From NCBI GenBank assembly GCA_014281115.1, contig JACONQ010000013.1, forward strand, positions 734,501-798,500: a stretch of DNA of 64,000 nucleotides, in the 5' to 3' direction. Source of the DNA: Laburnicola sp. R22_1. Lineage: Eukaryota; Ascomycota; Dothideomycetes; Pleosporales; Didymosphaeriaceae. Position 1 is the first letter of the stretch. Each line of letters opens with the position of its first letter. Shown in pieces: positions 41,751-53,297 of this stretch. The position numbers and the translations under genes are program-made. The notes beneath the pieces are model-generated. The model saw only the letters and a program-made list of their open reading frames with translations, ran no database searches and was not told the DNA's origin.

Positions 41751-42719
41751 GCGAACGTGTAACACAAAGGGTGAGCTGATTCTTACGGAGTTATCGGTTT
41801 CTTATTCATGATCCAGTTATCTTTATTGGTATTGTTCTTGGGATGTAGGCTGCGTACGTGCGGATATTGGCGGATTGCATGTGCTTGCAAGGCTCGACAT
41901 CCATTCGATATGGCACGATGCTTGGACGGTTAATTTTTTCAATATCATCTCTTGGTTCGATTGAATTGCATACCGCCTATATGATTGAAACCTTTGTAAT
42001 GATATTGGGGAGCAATAGCATTACTGACTCTGTGCGCCAGCGGACTTGAAGCGGACTGGACAGGCAGCTGTGAAGGGAACTGCTAAAGAATTGACGCCTC
42101 TTAGGTATGGGCGTAGAAAGGCGCGACACGGTCACGTTCATAAGCAATTGACCAAAGCATGTCTGCTTGTCGACCAAATATGGTCGCTGTAGTCGTGGGG
42201 TCGCGGGTGTATCGGAGGGAACGCGATAGTAGCTGTGAGCGCGTCTGCGTGCGTGTCTGCGTGCGCGTCCACCTAGCCGTTTTGGGCGAAATTCACGTGA
42301 GGATCTGTGTCCTACTAGTAAGGTTCTAGTAAACTCCTCTAGCGCTTCTAATATATTAAGGTTAGAGTCTATATCTACTAAAAAAAAGAGAATAATAAGA
42401 AATATTTATAATAGTATAGTGTGTTAAATTAATCTACCCAGGGATAGAATAATAAAGCCTCAGGCTTTTATTTTAAATAATAATAAAAAAGTAGAGCCTT
42501 TTACTTAGTAAATAAAAACAGTGTAGAAAATAGCTATAAAAAAGTGTATTTAAACTTACCGATAATAGGGCACGAACAGCTCAAGGTCGCGTTTCTAAAG
42601 TTTAATTGCAAGTGCATTTCCACTACAGCAACTCCGGACCTTGTGCTCCCTCTTCTACTTGCATTATCCCAATCCATCCCTTCAGCCTGCTCGACAGCAC
42701 CGCTCCGTTTGTTCACACG
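41751..42719. other. Intergenic with an AT-rich island
   Basis: Apart from the island at 42310-42545 and a GTGCGTGTCTGCGTGC stretch near 42246, there is nothing to annotate. Confidence 0.5.
42310..42545. repeat. AT-rich island, probable decayed repeat
   Basis: About 235 bp dominated by A and T (for example TATTTATAATAGTATAGTG and TTTAAATAATAATAAAA) between GC-balanced flanks. Abrupt edges and CTAG/TTAG-rich content resemble RIP-decayed repeats. No element ends were found. Confidence 0.45.
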
Positions 42720-43382
42720 ATGTCGGCAGCAGCTCCCGATAAGCCTCATGTCCTAATACTATCCCTTGATGTCAACTCATCATTTGACCAACTCTACCGA
42801 CGAACTTTGGGCAAGCTGAGCACCGTAGCCGCCCTCGACCATGCCACAAAACCGGAGTCAGCACTACAAGACTTAGCGGATCAGCCCCCGCAGGCGGTTC
42901 TAGTCACCGACAGCAGCATCACGCAGCATCGTGATGTTTATGCTAAACTTCTTGACTATGTTCGCGGCGGTGGCATACTTGTTTTCATGGGCAACTTCAG
43001 CTCGTCGATTAGACCAAAGGATCTGGATAAGCTCCGCAGAGAAGCAGGCCTGCCATGGACGAACACGGAGTACCTGCGCACCACTGTTCACCGCAACGAT
43101 ACCAAAGCGACATCATCACATATCTCCCTACCCTCCAGTTACAGCCAGAAAGCTGTCTTCCTTGCCAATGTATCCATTAATGATGCATGGTACCTGCCAA
43201 ACAATTCCTCGAGAACGGAGTCTCTTGTTTTCTACCCCAAACGGATTCAGGACCTACAGCAAACACCAATCGCTCTCACCAATATAGGAAGGGGTAAGCT
43301 CGGATATGTGGGTGATGTAAATGGAGAAGAAGGCTCGGACGCAGTTGTACTAGCTATGTGCGGATTGCGTGACGTTGCATAA
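42720..43382 (+). CDS. Hypothetical protein (220 aa), possible ThuA/GATase-like fold
   Basis: A single frame from the ATG at 42720 (MSAAAPDKPHVLILSLDVN) to TAA at 43380-43382. The pattern is PHVLILSLDV (strand), QAVLVTDSSIT, KLLDYVRGGGILVFMGNFSS (helix then strand-Gly turn), SQKAVFLANV and GKLGYVGDVNGEEGSDAVVL. It suggests a Rossmann-like alpha/beta protein of the ThuA or class I glutamine amidotransferase-like type, in which a GGGxLVxxG turn is common. No catalytic Cys is evident in the turn. The longer frame beginning at 42606 lacks support and was not used. Function is unknown. Confidence 0.7.
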   Translation: MSAAAPDKPHVLILSLDVNSSFDQLYRRTLGKLSTVAALDHATKPESALQDLADQPPQAVLVTDSSITQHRDVYAKLLDYVRGGGILVFMGNFSSSIRPKDLDKLRREAGLPWTNTEYLRTTVHRNDTKATSSHISLPSSYSQKAVFLANVSINDAWYLPNNSSRTESLVFYPKRIQDLQQTPIALTNIGRGKLGYVGDVNGEEGSDAVVLAMCGLRDVA

Positions 43383-43879
43383 CGGGTGTGGGCTTCAGTT
43401 CTGTGCATTCAGCAAGGCAATTCGAAGGGATTCGTTATTAGTAACATTCATAAAATTTGTTCAATGCTGTCTCACTCCGTGTTTTCCCATCCCGGGCAAT
43501 TTATGGAGTTATTGGGTCCAAAATAGCCGAGGACTGCCGTCGTGACTCTTCCTTGATGGCGGCAAGGGCAGGACGGATGAGGTATTAACCAGGACAGATT
43601 GATGTGGAGAAGTAGCAGGCTTGCGGATAAGGAGGACGGCGGGGGGCTCGAGAACGGTGCGGCGGCAGCTAGACGTGCGGAGAGCGACAATGCGGCCTAT
43701 AGCGTGCTGTCAGCGGCGGTCGCACCTGTACAGGAGTCGCAAGCTGGTGCCGGATACATCCCGAGATGCTCTGCGGCGTGGGGACGGTGGTGGTGAGGTT
43801 CGCTTTGTGGATGGGCAGGCGCTCTCCAACTTCCAGAGGGCTCTTAGGGCGCCTCTGCTAAAGCCCCACCGACCCTGCG
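43383..43879. other. Region upstream of the P450 fragment
   Basis: Several overlapping frames here do not match the expected upstream P450 regions (I-helix, ExxR). They appear scrambled or unrelated. Confidence 0.4.
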
Positions 43880-44209
43880 CTGTACCCGGAGCCTGGAAGG
43901 TTTGAGCCGGAGAGACATCTGGCGAGTGGGCGAGCGGCTACGGATATGGGGCGCGAGTGGCCGTTTTGGGGGAATTCGAAATTGGCTTGGTAGGTTTTTG
44001 GGATTCGTTGATGTGTATACACACTTGGACTGATAGGATGGTTGTTTAGCCCTGGGAGGTTCCATGTGAGTAATGTGGCGAAGCTGATTGCGGTGTACTT
44101 TGTTATGAAGTTGGACTGTGAGGTTGAAGAGGGGGAGAAGCTGGGGTTTGAGTTTCGGGAGGCGGAGGTGCCGAATCCGGGGGCGAAGGTGGTGGTTAGG
44201 AGGGCGTGA
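43880..44209 (+). pseudogene. Cytochrome P450, 3' fragment with heme-binding region
   Basis: Frame 43880-43989 reads LYPEPGRFEPERHLASGR and WPFWGNSKLA. A 60-nt intron (43990-44049, GTAGGT...GTTTAG) splices TG|C to restore the heme-ligand Cys in ACPGRFHVSN. Exon two then runs AKLIAVYFVMKLDCEVE to the TGA at 44207-44209. This is the PERF-like and heme-loop end of a fungal P450. The ExxR and I-helix regions are not found upstream in any frame, so the gene is truncated. One residue seems missing in the FGxGxxxCPG spacing. Confidence 0.6.
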
Positions 44210-44500
44210 GGTTGGAGGGCGTCCATCGTGTGTACAACCAGTCTACTGGGAGCTCGTATGCTATCGTCTACGCTGTAACGCAGTCTCAAATTATTGAGAC
44301 TTACAAGAACATGCGTGGCAAAGTGTACGATGCAAGTCCTCAAAAGCACAAAATAAATAACGTAACTGCAAAATCAGTATACACGTCTAAGGATAAATAG
44401 TTGATCCACCCAACCCACCCGCCAATCCCACCCACCCCTCCAGCGTTCTCAACCTTCCAGCAAACCCAACCACCGCCCTCCCCTTCCCTCCCAACCACAC

Positions 44501-46607
44501 TCACCCCCTCCCCAAAACCAACATCTCCCCCTCCGTCCCACTATCACTCGTAACATACATCCTCCCAAACCCATCCCGCACAATCCCCACCGGCCTAAAA
44601 CACTGCGTAGTCGAGCAATGCTCCACCTCCGGATTCCACAGCACATCCCTATACCCCTCCGCATCACTCTCCGCAATCTTACTCTTCGGCGCAAAAACCC
44701 CATCCTCCCCCTCGGTAAACGGCACCTGCACGACCTTATACCCCGTCGACACATTACGATTCCACGACCCATGAAACGTAACGTACAAGTTCGCAAAGTC
44801 CGCATCGAAGACGGCGCCCAAGGGCGCGGAATGCGCTTGGAGCGCGAGTTTCGCGGGCGCGCTGTGCGTCTTGCATGTCGCGTCGGAAAACGAGGTGTTG
44901 GGCGAGAGGACGAATTGGTCGCCGATGGTGAAGGCGTGGTCGGTGATGGCGGCGGGTTTCCACACGGTGTAGCACGTGGGGTAGCCGTACCACTGCGTGT
45001 TTTCTTTCGAAGGGTCGCCGAGGAAGTTTATTTCGTCGGCGGGGTTGTCGAAGTGGATGTCTACGGCGTGGCCGTCGACTGTGCGGTGGATCTGGTCGGA
45101 TGCGTTTTCTACTTCCCACAGTCTGGGTGCTGGTCAGCTTTGGCTGGGGTGAGTAGCGATGTGGAAGGAGACGTACCCTCCGTTGGCATCGAATGCTAAG
45201 CCTACGCCGTTTCGTAGCCCGTAACCCATTTGGTAGCCCCCCGTGGCGTATTTGTAGCCTGCGGTGGGTGTCTTGGTCACGTCGAAGACTTTGACACAGC
45301 TCCGGCCAACTTCCATGTTTCCCGAATCGTAGTCGAAATTGTCGTTGGAGCCATGAGACACGATGAGCAGGTTAGGGTATTTCGGAGGAAACGCCAACGT
45401 CCGTGTTACGTGGCCCCTGTTATCCATTCCCGAAACAACAATTCTTGACGACTTCCCCACAGTCGTAGTAGCAGCATCGTAGTTCCAAGCATACACCTGA
45501 GTGGCCGAGCTTGCATACAATGTCTTCCCGTCCTGGCTGAGGACGATGCCATGGTTGAGGTTTCGCTGTGCAATCACGGTCTTCTGGGAGGTTAAGCAGC
45601 CGTCCGATCCAATCGTATGCGCAGTGATGCCAAGCCCGTTTTGAACGACAAGGAGATGACCGGCGGTGTCGAATATCAATCCCCTGGGTTGCACCAAGTT
45701 CCCGGCGACCTTGACCGCTTTCCACCCATCAACAGTCAGTACAGGCGAGTGGAATTTGGACACCCCAGCACATGAGGTAGGAATCCCAGTTTGAACCGGG
45801 CCAGATGTTGAGGATGGAACGATGCTGGTTTTCATTGTCGAACTGGGAACCGGTACACTTGTAGTCGCCGGCGGCGCATCCGGGATCAGATTTGCAGCGA
45901 CCAGCTTCTCAAAGTCAGTATTCTTGCCCTGAGACAGGTCAAGCGTCCAGTGCCCGAAAGAAGAATGCACGTTAAAGGCGGAAGTATTCTTGGAAGGCTG
46001 GATGGGAACTCGGCTTGTGAGAGCGTGTGCGAAGGGTAGTGCCGGATTCGTGGTATCCAGCGAAACCGTCGTCCCCTCTGTATCTTGCCACTGAGAGCAT
46101 CCTCGACACCGCACATTCAAAGTCCAGTGCGTATCATTGTAGCCCGTTCCCTTGAGGTATGAGTATTCCGCGCCGGCATACGGTTGTGGCATGCTCAACC
46201 CACTAAACTTGTGAGATAAGAGCTTTCATCCTATCAGAGATACTTACAATGCCATTCGTGAAGAATATATGACGGTGTTTGCGGCCTTGTTGACCCATCC
46301 AATGGTGAGTGGGACATAAGGCATTGTTCCACCCCATGAGAAACCAACCCATCCATTTGCGATCGGCGAGACGATCTGAAGGACGGTATCGAAAGACGAA
46401 GATGTAGTGTTGGGTAGCGCAACGCCAATCATAACTCCATTACCACCAGTCCAACTTGAGTAACATATCGAAGTGGTTGCGTCGCAGTACCGCCTGGATG
46501 TCTGACCAAGCACTAGACGGGCTCAGCATTCGATTCGCAAACACGGTTGAACACGTACCTGAGCCTATGAGCGCGAGCGCTCCCGCCAGTGACGTTTGAG
46601 TCTTCAT
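44501..46607 (-). CDS. Secreted AA8-AA12 PQQ-dependent sugar dehydrogenase with cytochrome b domain
   Basis: Four exons: 46607-46559, 46512-46248, 46202-45177 and 45122-44501; 653 residues, all junctions in frame. A signal peptide (MKTQTSLAGALALIGSVLGQ) leads into an AA8 cytochrome b domain (YCDATTSICYSSWTG, VGFSWGGTMPYVPLTIGW, YSSRMAF|GLSMPQP). A Pro/Ser/Thr linker (about residues 225-255) follows, then a six-bladed AA12 domain: GWKAVKVAGNLVQPRGLIFD, NLNHGIVLSQDGKTLYASSA, RNGVGLAFDANGG|LWEVENA, FHGSWNRN and CFRPVGIVRDGFGRMYVTSD. It resembles the basidiomycete PQQ-dependent pyranose dehydrogenase. Electrons from oxidised sugars may pass via the cytochrome to LPMOs. A Met in GLSMPQP and a His downstream are candidate heme ligands. 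No CBM1 was seen, though a GTGAGT at the stop could be a donor to an extra exon. Confidence 0.88.
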
Positions 46608-48356
46608 AATGAACGAAGTTGGGTGTGTCCGACGAGAAACTCACCTTGATAGCAGGTACATCCCAATTTTATTGCTCAGCCCTTACCGTGAGTACAAGGC
46701 ACCCGAGGTGCCTCTCTGGAAATTTAATTTGCGGCCACAAGCGACAATACATACGACGGTCAAGAGGGACAAGGGAGTATAAGCGCTCGCACCAATCCCC
46801 ACCACGCGATTGCATATCATCGCGCCGCCTTGGATCATCATGCGCACATCTGAGCGCGAGATAGGAAACATTCGACGCGTTCATCTCTTTGTGGGGTTGC
46901 TGGAAGTGTGGGGGATGGCTGTGGAGGTGCGCGTTTCACGCAGCGCGGGTTCCCTCGTAATGGTACTTGTCCAGTTTCGTTTGATACCAAAAGGTCGTAG
47001 GGCTTCCTACCCACCAAACGCTCTATTCGGAAGCGGAATTAGGTCGAATGATCATGGGAAGATGCAATCACTAGGAAATAGTCCATCCTCTAAAGCCAGC
47101 GGCTCGTGATCGTGACACCCCAGACCCCGCGAAAGAGCCTCTTCTTCCCCGCCAGCGACCCCCTGCCCAGAAAAAAACAGCTCCCATCACCGGTCCGCAC
47201 AACCTCCAGAAATCTCCCACAAATGAAGACCCCAGATGATCAATTCATAAAGCCTGCCGCCGTACCCAGGATGGCGTGTTCATGGTGCGGATCGGCCACG
47301 TTCCTGCAAGCCGTCCAAATTAATGGGGCCGAAAAATCTTCGTATTGACGACTTTACCCTGGGAACGTCAACCCAAGATGAATTGCCGATGGAGCTCCCG
47401 CTCTTCCGGTGCAATGGGAGTTGCGCTCTGCGTGTTTTCTTTTGATGGTCCATCGGGCCGGTCGCCGGTGTGCAGAGATAAGAGGATCTATTCTGAGGCG
47501 AAGTCAATCGCGTCGTATATGCGACTACGTCCCAGCCATCGCTTTCGTAGTTGATGGTTGCGCGACTTATCAGCTTTGTGAGAGATCCTTGGCATATAAT
47601 AATTTCTCATTTGGGGGAACGGTTGCTAAGTGTGATGAGGCAGAGACGGTGGAGTGAGTGACTTGCGGAGAGCAAAACACGAGGGAAGGAACGACCCCTT
47701 GATGCACCGACCACTATAATACACCAGCGTGCAAGTTAAAGTTGGAGCATCAGTTCGATGCTTTCAACGTAGCAGTTTCTCGCTATATATAATCAGCCAA
47801 GTATTTGTGAGAAGGAGAGCTCGAAATGTTAATAACAAAATGCCATTTCACTCGAGCTAACACGACAGATTCTTCCAGACCAAGACCATACGCATACACA
47901 TTCTCCACTATGATCAAGAAGACTTCGCGCACTCTCGGTACACGGTATAACGCTGTGAGGGAAAGCAGTGACATTCCCAACTAATGATACTATAACCTTC
48001 ACATCCCAGACCTCTCCACACGCGCCCATACATTACTTGAGAAAAGACACCCCTAAAGCCCTACCGAGAAGCCCTTCACCACGGCAGCACCAGAACTCCA
48101 CATCCCTACAGATAATAACCCGCCAGCAGCGCCCCCCACCGACCCATAGACAAGCAACCCTTATTGCCAGCAACGAGCACACACGTCTATGTCTGTGGTC
48201 GCCCGGCGGTAACGAAAGTGGGGTATCAACGCCACGCGCGCGCCCCCAATGTGGCACGTAGCACCTCGGACGACAAAAACGACAGAAAGGAAGAAGGCGA
48301 GATAAACGAGAAGACCAAATAGACAAGGCGGTGGCAGAGGAGAAAACAGAGAAGAG
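46608..48356. other. Intergenic with one hairpin-repeat copy
   Basis: 1.75 kb. Adjoining frames around 47106-47420 (TPRKSLFFPASDPLPRKK, then in another frame LRIDDFTLGTSTQDELPM) look more protein-like than chance but need a frameshift. I cannot name a family, so they are left unassigned. Confidence 0.45.
47906..47970 (+). repeat. Dispersed hairpin repeat, copy D
   Basis: 65 bp starting CACTATGATCAAGAAGAC and ending GAGGGAAAGCAGTG, identical by eye to copy C (57162-57226). It is flanked by ACATTCTC on the left and ACATTCCC on the right (7 of 8 identical). Confidence 0.85.
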
Positions 48357-49228
48357 CTAAACAGCATTCATCTTCCCCATTTCCACCTCCACCTGCTCCG
48401 TCTTGATCCTCTCACCCTCGGCATCCCGTCCACTCCTCATATTCCAAACGCTCGCGCCAACGAGCCCACACCCCACTACGAGGAACGCGACCATGAGCCC
48501 TCTCCCTGCCATCTCGACGGCACACTGTGCGCCGTAATCGCTCCACACCACCTCCGCGCCAGGCACGGTTTTCAACTCGCAGGACCACCTCTCGAGATCG
48601 AAGGTCCCTCTGTTGTAGCGCATGCCGTCGTCGGACGAGGGCCGGTCGGCCTTGTTCGTGATGTAGCGCACGTTGAAGTGCGAGGAGGACTTGTGGGTTA
48701 CGAAGAGGGAGACGAGGGCCAGGAGGATGAGGATGGCGTTGACGGTGTGGAGAAACATTACGTTGCGGCGGAAGGCGTAGGCTTGGGTCTGGGGAGGGTT
48801 AGCTTTTTCGCTGGGCGGTGGGTACGGAGGTGGTATGCTACCTTTTTGCCCTTCTTCCAGTCCGTGATGACGAAAGCGAGGTGTGCGACTCCGACGAAGA
48901 TAGAAATGGCGCCGGCTACGAGGGCGAGTTTCGCGGGCGTCGTGTACAGCATCCGCGGGAGCGCTGCCATGATGACACCTTGCGGTTCGTCGGTCACGAA
49001 CTCGAAGCCTGTGTCGCGGTTGTCCTCGATGAAGTTGATAGTCATTACCTTTAGCCCGATGATGGATGCCGCGACTAGGATGAGCAGCGTGAGGAAGAAG
49101 GCATAGACGGCCCGGGCGACATGGTAGCGCTTTTCCGTGCAGACTGGCTTGTTGAAGACGGGCTTTTGGCCGAACTTTGCGGATATCTTGCCCAAGACTG
49201 AAGGCATCTTGAGCTGCGGCTTCTTCAT
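48357..49228 (-). CDS. Four-transmembrane hypothetical protein (272 aa)
   Basis: Exon 1 is 49228-48842, a 53-nt intron (GTAGCA...CTAAC...CCCCAG) follows, and exon 2 is 48788-48357. The start MKKPQLKMPSVLGKISAKF is cytosolic and basic. Four hydrophobic helices follow: YAFFLTLLILVAASIIGL, LALVAGAISIFVGVAHLAFV, FLHTVNAILILLALVSLFV and GLMVAFLVVGCGLVGASVW. The TM3-TM4 loop contains a Cys in WSCELKTV and another in YGAQCAV, possibly paired outside the cell. Tetraspan proteins of this size in fungi include cortical and pH-sensing families, but I see no diagnostic motif. Confidence 0.78.
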
Positions 49229-50304
49229 TGTGCCCAACTTGCTCTTCAAGACTCAAATATCACGGCGTCCGACGAGGTTCCAGATGGCAGATGCAGATTA
49301 GAAACGATAGTAAGAATAGAGTTCACATTCGCCCACGAAAATAGAAGAAAAGAATGGAGGTAAGAATATGAAAGTAAGGACAGCACTCGTAGATAGCGAA
49401 GGGACGTAGCGAACCGGACGGCGCTTTCGAGGTACGTGGCACACGAATATAATTACTATTCTCCTGATTCGGTAAGAAAATGTCATCATAGCATGCGTGG
49501 CTAAGGTTCGGCAACTGTCATGCTCGAACACGGTAGGTAGTGAGGACGAGCAGGCGAGATGGCGGCTCTCAATGCTGTGGTAGCGGCATAGGGCTGACTC
49601 GTGTCCCTTGCTTTAACGTCTAGACTGGGAATTGGCCTTTAGGGTCAGCTTGGCAATGCGATGGATGGTGTTGCGCGAGCGGAGTGGTCGAGCTGGTGAT
49701 GTGCGACGGGGGGCGTCAGAGGTTCGTTACGCGCACTGGCCAGGGGTCGTTTGCTTGAAGAGGGTGCAGGTCGCAGTATGGAGAGCGCACAGTGCCGAGG
49801 GAATTCTCTTCGTCAAGCGGCTGGATAAAAGAAGGTCGGATCGAGACCTCCATGCCATAAGAGGCTGCGATATGAAGCTGAAGCAGGAGGGCGAGGACGA
49901 GGCGACGCAGGAGACATGGTGCTTGACACTGATGTCGTTGCAGTGTCTTGTTTCTGGTGATGCAGAAGATGGCAGCTGTGCATGGGAGTTGCGAGAGTGA
50001 ACGGTACACGATACCTGTCACCTGTAGACGATATGCGTCCCTTTGAGAGAGGGTGGAGGTGGTGGCTTGGGTGGTGGGTGGAGAGAGTTGAGGTGGGAAG
50101 GAAGGCTGGATGGTCGGCCCAATGCGGCAGTGGCATCAGGCACCAGGCCCAGGCACGACGGGCTGCCCCGGGCGCCAACACGCGCCCCCGGCACCCGTGG
50201 TGGGCTCGCGTCGCCGTGCAGTCTGGACAACCGCAACACTTGTGCATAGCGGCACCAAACCTCCATCACGACGGCATCGCTGCAGCGACTCCACGCGCGC
50301 TGAC
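49229..50304. other. Divergent intergenic region
   Basis: No gene supported. The open frames at 49632-50000 and 49982-50794 are shadows or non-coding. It holds the promoters of the four-TM gene (minus) and Rtt106 (plus). Confidence 0.5.
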
Positions 50305-51758
50305 ATGGCCGCCGCGCATCCCCACGAAATTGACCGCGCATTCGCCGCCAACCACGACCTGCGCAAGCGCGTGCACGCCGCCATTGGTAGGCCACTCCAT
50401 CTGGCACATGTCTGCCGTCTGCCGTCTGCCGCGTAGACTGACGGAATCGTGCAGACCAGAATCCCGCACAGAGCACGCTTTTCCGCGACATCTCGACGTA
50501 TATCCTGAACCAAGCATCGCAGCCATCAAACGAGCCAGCGTCGAAGAAGCGCAAACTCGAAGACAGCAATGGCGCGCTGAATGGCGCAGCAGCACCGTCG
50601 AGCCTGACCAGCCCAGCCGTCAAGGCATGGCGGTCCTATCCCGGCGTCAGCTTCTCCATGCCGCAAAGAAAGAAGTACACGCTAGAGCTGGTGGACAGGA
50701 AAGACGGCGGCATACGGGCCGTGGGCGCCGATGGCAGCGTCGAGTTTGGAATAGCATGGAAAGATGTTGGTGCGCTTCCCAGACACAGACGTGAAAGTCG
50801 GAGCTGACTCGGTGACAGACCAGATCTTCTGCCTGCCAGTTCCCGAAAAGGCGAAACGCCAGCACAATTTTGTCGTCCTCCCCGTACATGGCCATGGCGT
50901 GAACCCCCTACCCGATCATCTGCAAAGCTCCCCGCCGGAGCCCATAGTATGGATGTTCGAAGAGGCAACTGGCAAGAACATTGTCGAAGGCGAAGATCCT
51001 GGGCCTGGGCCCATGGCCGAGGCGATCCATCACTGTCTGATACAAGCTGGCACGGGCAAGGCCGTCATCTTCCCCGAGCCAGAGCAGTTTGAAAGCGCCA
51101 TACCGCAGAGCCACCGAAAGGGCGAGAAGGCGTATCACGTCAAGGGTCACCGGGGCAGCAAAGAGGGTGCGCATCGCTCTTCCACGCATCCCAGTGCAAT
51201 TGGTTAACATGTATAGGCTACTTATTCTTTACCTCAGTCGGGATCCTGTGGGGTTTCAAGAAACCCCTGGCCTACTTCGATTTTGCCTCCGTGAACGCAG
51301 TTTCCTACACCGCCGTCCTCCGCAATACCTTCAACCTCGTCATCACCACGCAGACGGGCGACATCGAGTTCGGCATGCTCGACCAGGCCGACTACGGCGG
51401 CATCAACGACTACGTGCAGAAACACAGCCTGCAAGACGCGAGTATGGCGGCTACCAGGAGGGCACAGAAGCTGAACGTCAATCCGCCGGCCGACAAGGCA
51501 AACGGCACCAATGGGGCTGCTGTGGAACAGGACGATGGCTTGACGGAACTTGCAAAAGCCGAGCAGCAACTACAAGATATGGAAGACGAGGAGGAGGAGG
51601 ACTACGATCCTGGCAGTGACGGCGAGAGCGAGGGCAGTGGCTCGGATAGTGAAGACGAAGGCGGAGGGGAATACGGAGAGGGCGAAGGCGAAGAGTACGA
51701 AGAGGGCTTTGAGGAGGGCGAGGGTGAAGACATGGAAGGCCAGGAAGGGCATTATTGA
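50305..51758 (+). CDS. RTT106: Histone chaperone Rtt106
   Basis: Four exons: 50305-50386, 50455-50769, 50819-51166 and 51217-51758, 428 residues. All introns are 49-68 nt with GT...AG. The double PH-like core is clear: [109 protein letters not shown] ~75-residue acidic Glu/Asp/Gly tail ([14 protein letters not shown]) follows, as expected for histone contact. Rtt106 binds H3-H4 acetylated at K56 and acts in nucleosome assembly and heterochromatin. The N-terminal [11 protein letters not shown] region matches the dimerisation segment. The nuclear location is inferred. Confidence 0.9.
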
Positions 51759-53297
51759 GTTTATGGCGGAAAAGTGGTTGCTCACCAGGTGGTTAAGTTG
51801 CTATAAGCTGTGGCTATGCTGTTACGATATCCCACAATGTATCCTGTGGAAACACCCATCTACAACATATCTTGAACATTTCACAATTTGGTCCCTTTTC
51901 GTCTTATCTTAATCATCATACAGCAACATGAAGGAAGCGAGCAAGTTATCTACACCTCCCCATCACCCATACCATGCTATATATCTCCCTAAACCAACTC
52001 CCTCCTCTCCTTCCCTCCACCATCTTTTCTCCTCACTCCGTCTCGCGTTCCCCCATCCCCAGCACTTCTCTTCTCCCACCCACTACCTACGCCCTCCGAA
52101 ACACCCACCCTCATTCTTGCTATAACCGGCTAAAGACGTACTCACCCCCCTACTACGCAAGCTAAGCGCACTCACCGCATTCTTACCCGCGATCTGATCT
52201 GATAAAAGCCCGGCCCCCAAGCATGTGTTACTACGCCCTCTCTTATCCCTTGTGTAGTGCATACATGGCATGGACTTGGAAGACGTACACCCAAGGACGT
52301 GCTAATAAAGATGTACAGAGGTAGTGCACTGGTGATATCCGAGGCGTGTCGGGTGTCGCGTTCCATCCTCGGCTTATTAGCGATGCGAAGGAGGTGCCGC
52401 GAGTGAATACATAGCAAGGCATTGGCGAGATGGATCCGTCCAATAATGACCTCCCACTAACGGACATTCTCTTCTGCGCTGTGGTTCTTTATGCCCGCAC
52501 GCCTAGACGCTGCGTGAGAAGTATTGAAGTCTTTCGATGGACTGATTCATGTCCGTGGAGCTCAAGCGCGCGAAGTACACGAGATATGCCAGCCATCTGG
52601 ACTTTTCAAAAGCCTACTGTAGCCTTGCCAGCACCGTGGCATTCCCATGGCATTATATCCGCAGGACCTCGACAGCATCAATGCGGCTGTAGCAAAGCCA
52701 CAACATGACCTCATCACGCATCGTCTCGCTTATCGACATAACCTTAATTCGGACCCTGCGCCGATCCCCACGGCTGCCGATCACTCCCACTCACCACTCA
52801 AAACTCACCACCTAGAACGTCACTTCGCGTACCCCCGCGGACACGGAGCAAACCTTCCCCAAGACCACCTCGCCCTGTGGAGTCTTGCACGGCTGACGCA
52901 CGCGAGAGCTCCGCAGACGCATACACACTGGGCGATCCCGTGGTGAGGTCATTCACGCGTCGGAAGCTGAGACAATCGTAGTACTTGGCCATGGCTTGCG
53001 CAATTCATAGCCGCAAGGGGCTTTTGCTTCGAGGCGTCAATGAACGCCACTGTCGTCGTCGGCGGGGCATTTTCGAACTCGGGCAATTCATGGTCGACTA
53101 CTTCATAGCGCGAGACTATTTTTCTCCTTTCCTCTCGCGTGGTCCTGTTTACGTTTTTCTCGTCGGCGTCTACTCATATTCTCTGTCGGCCAGTTCGCAG
53201 TTGAGGCGTAACTGTGCATGAAGCGCTAGTTCTTTGTTGCTGCAACCTACGTACTGCTACAGTACTACTACATCAGCGGCGCCATCTGAACAACAAC
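51759..53297. other. Intergenic, no gene seen
   Basis: 1.5 kb with C/T-rich tracts (51950-52125) and short frames lacking motifs. Contains the promoter of the aquaporin gene. Confidence 0.5.
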
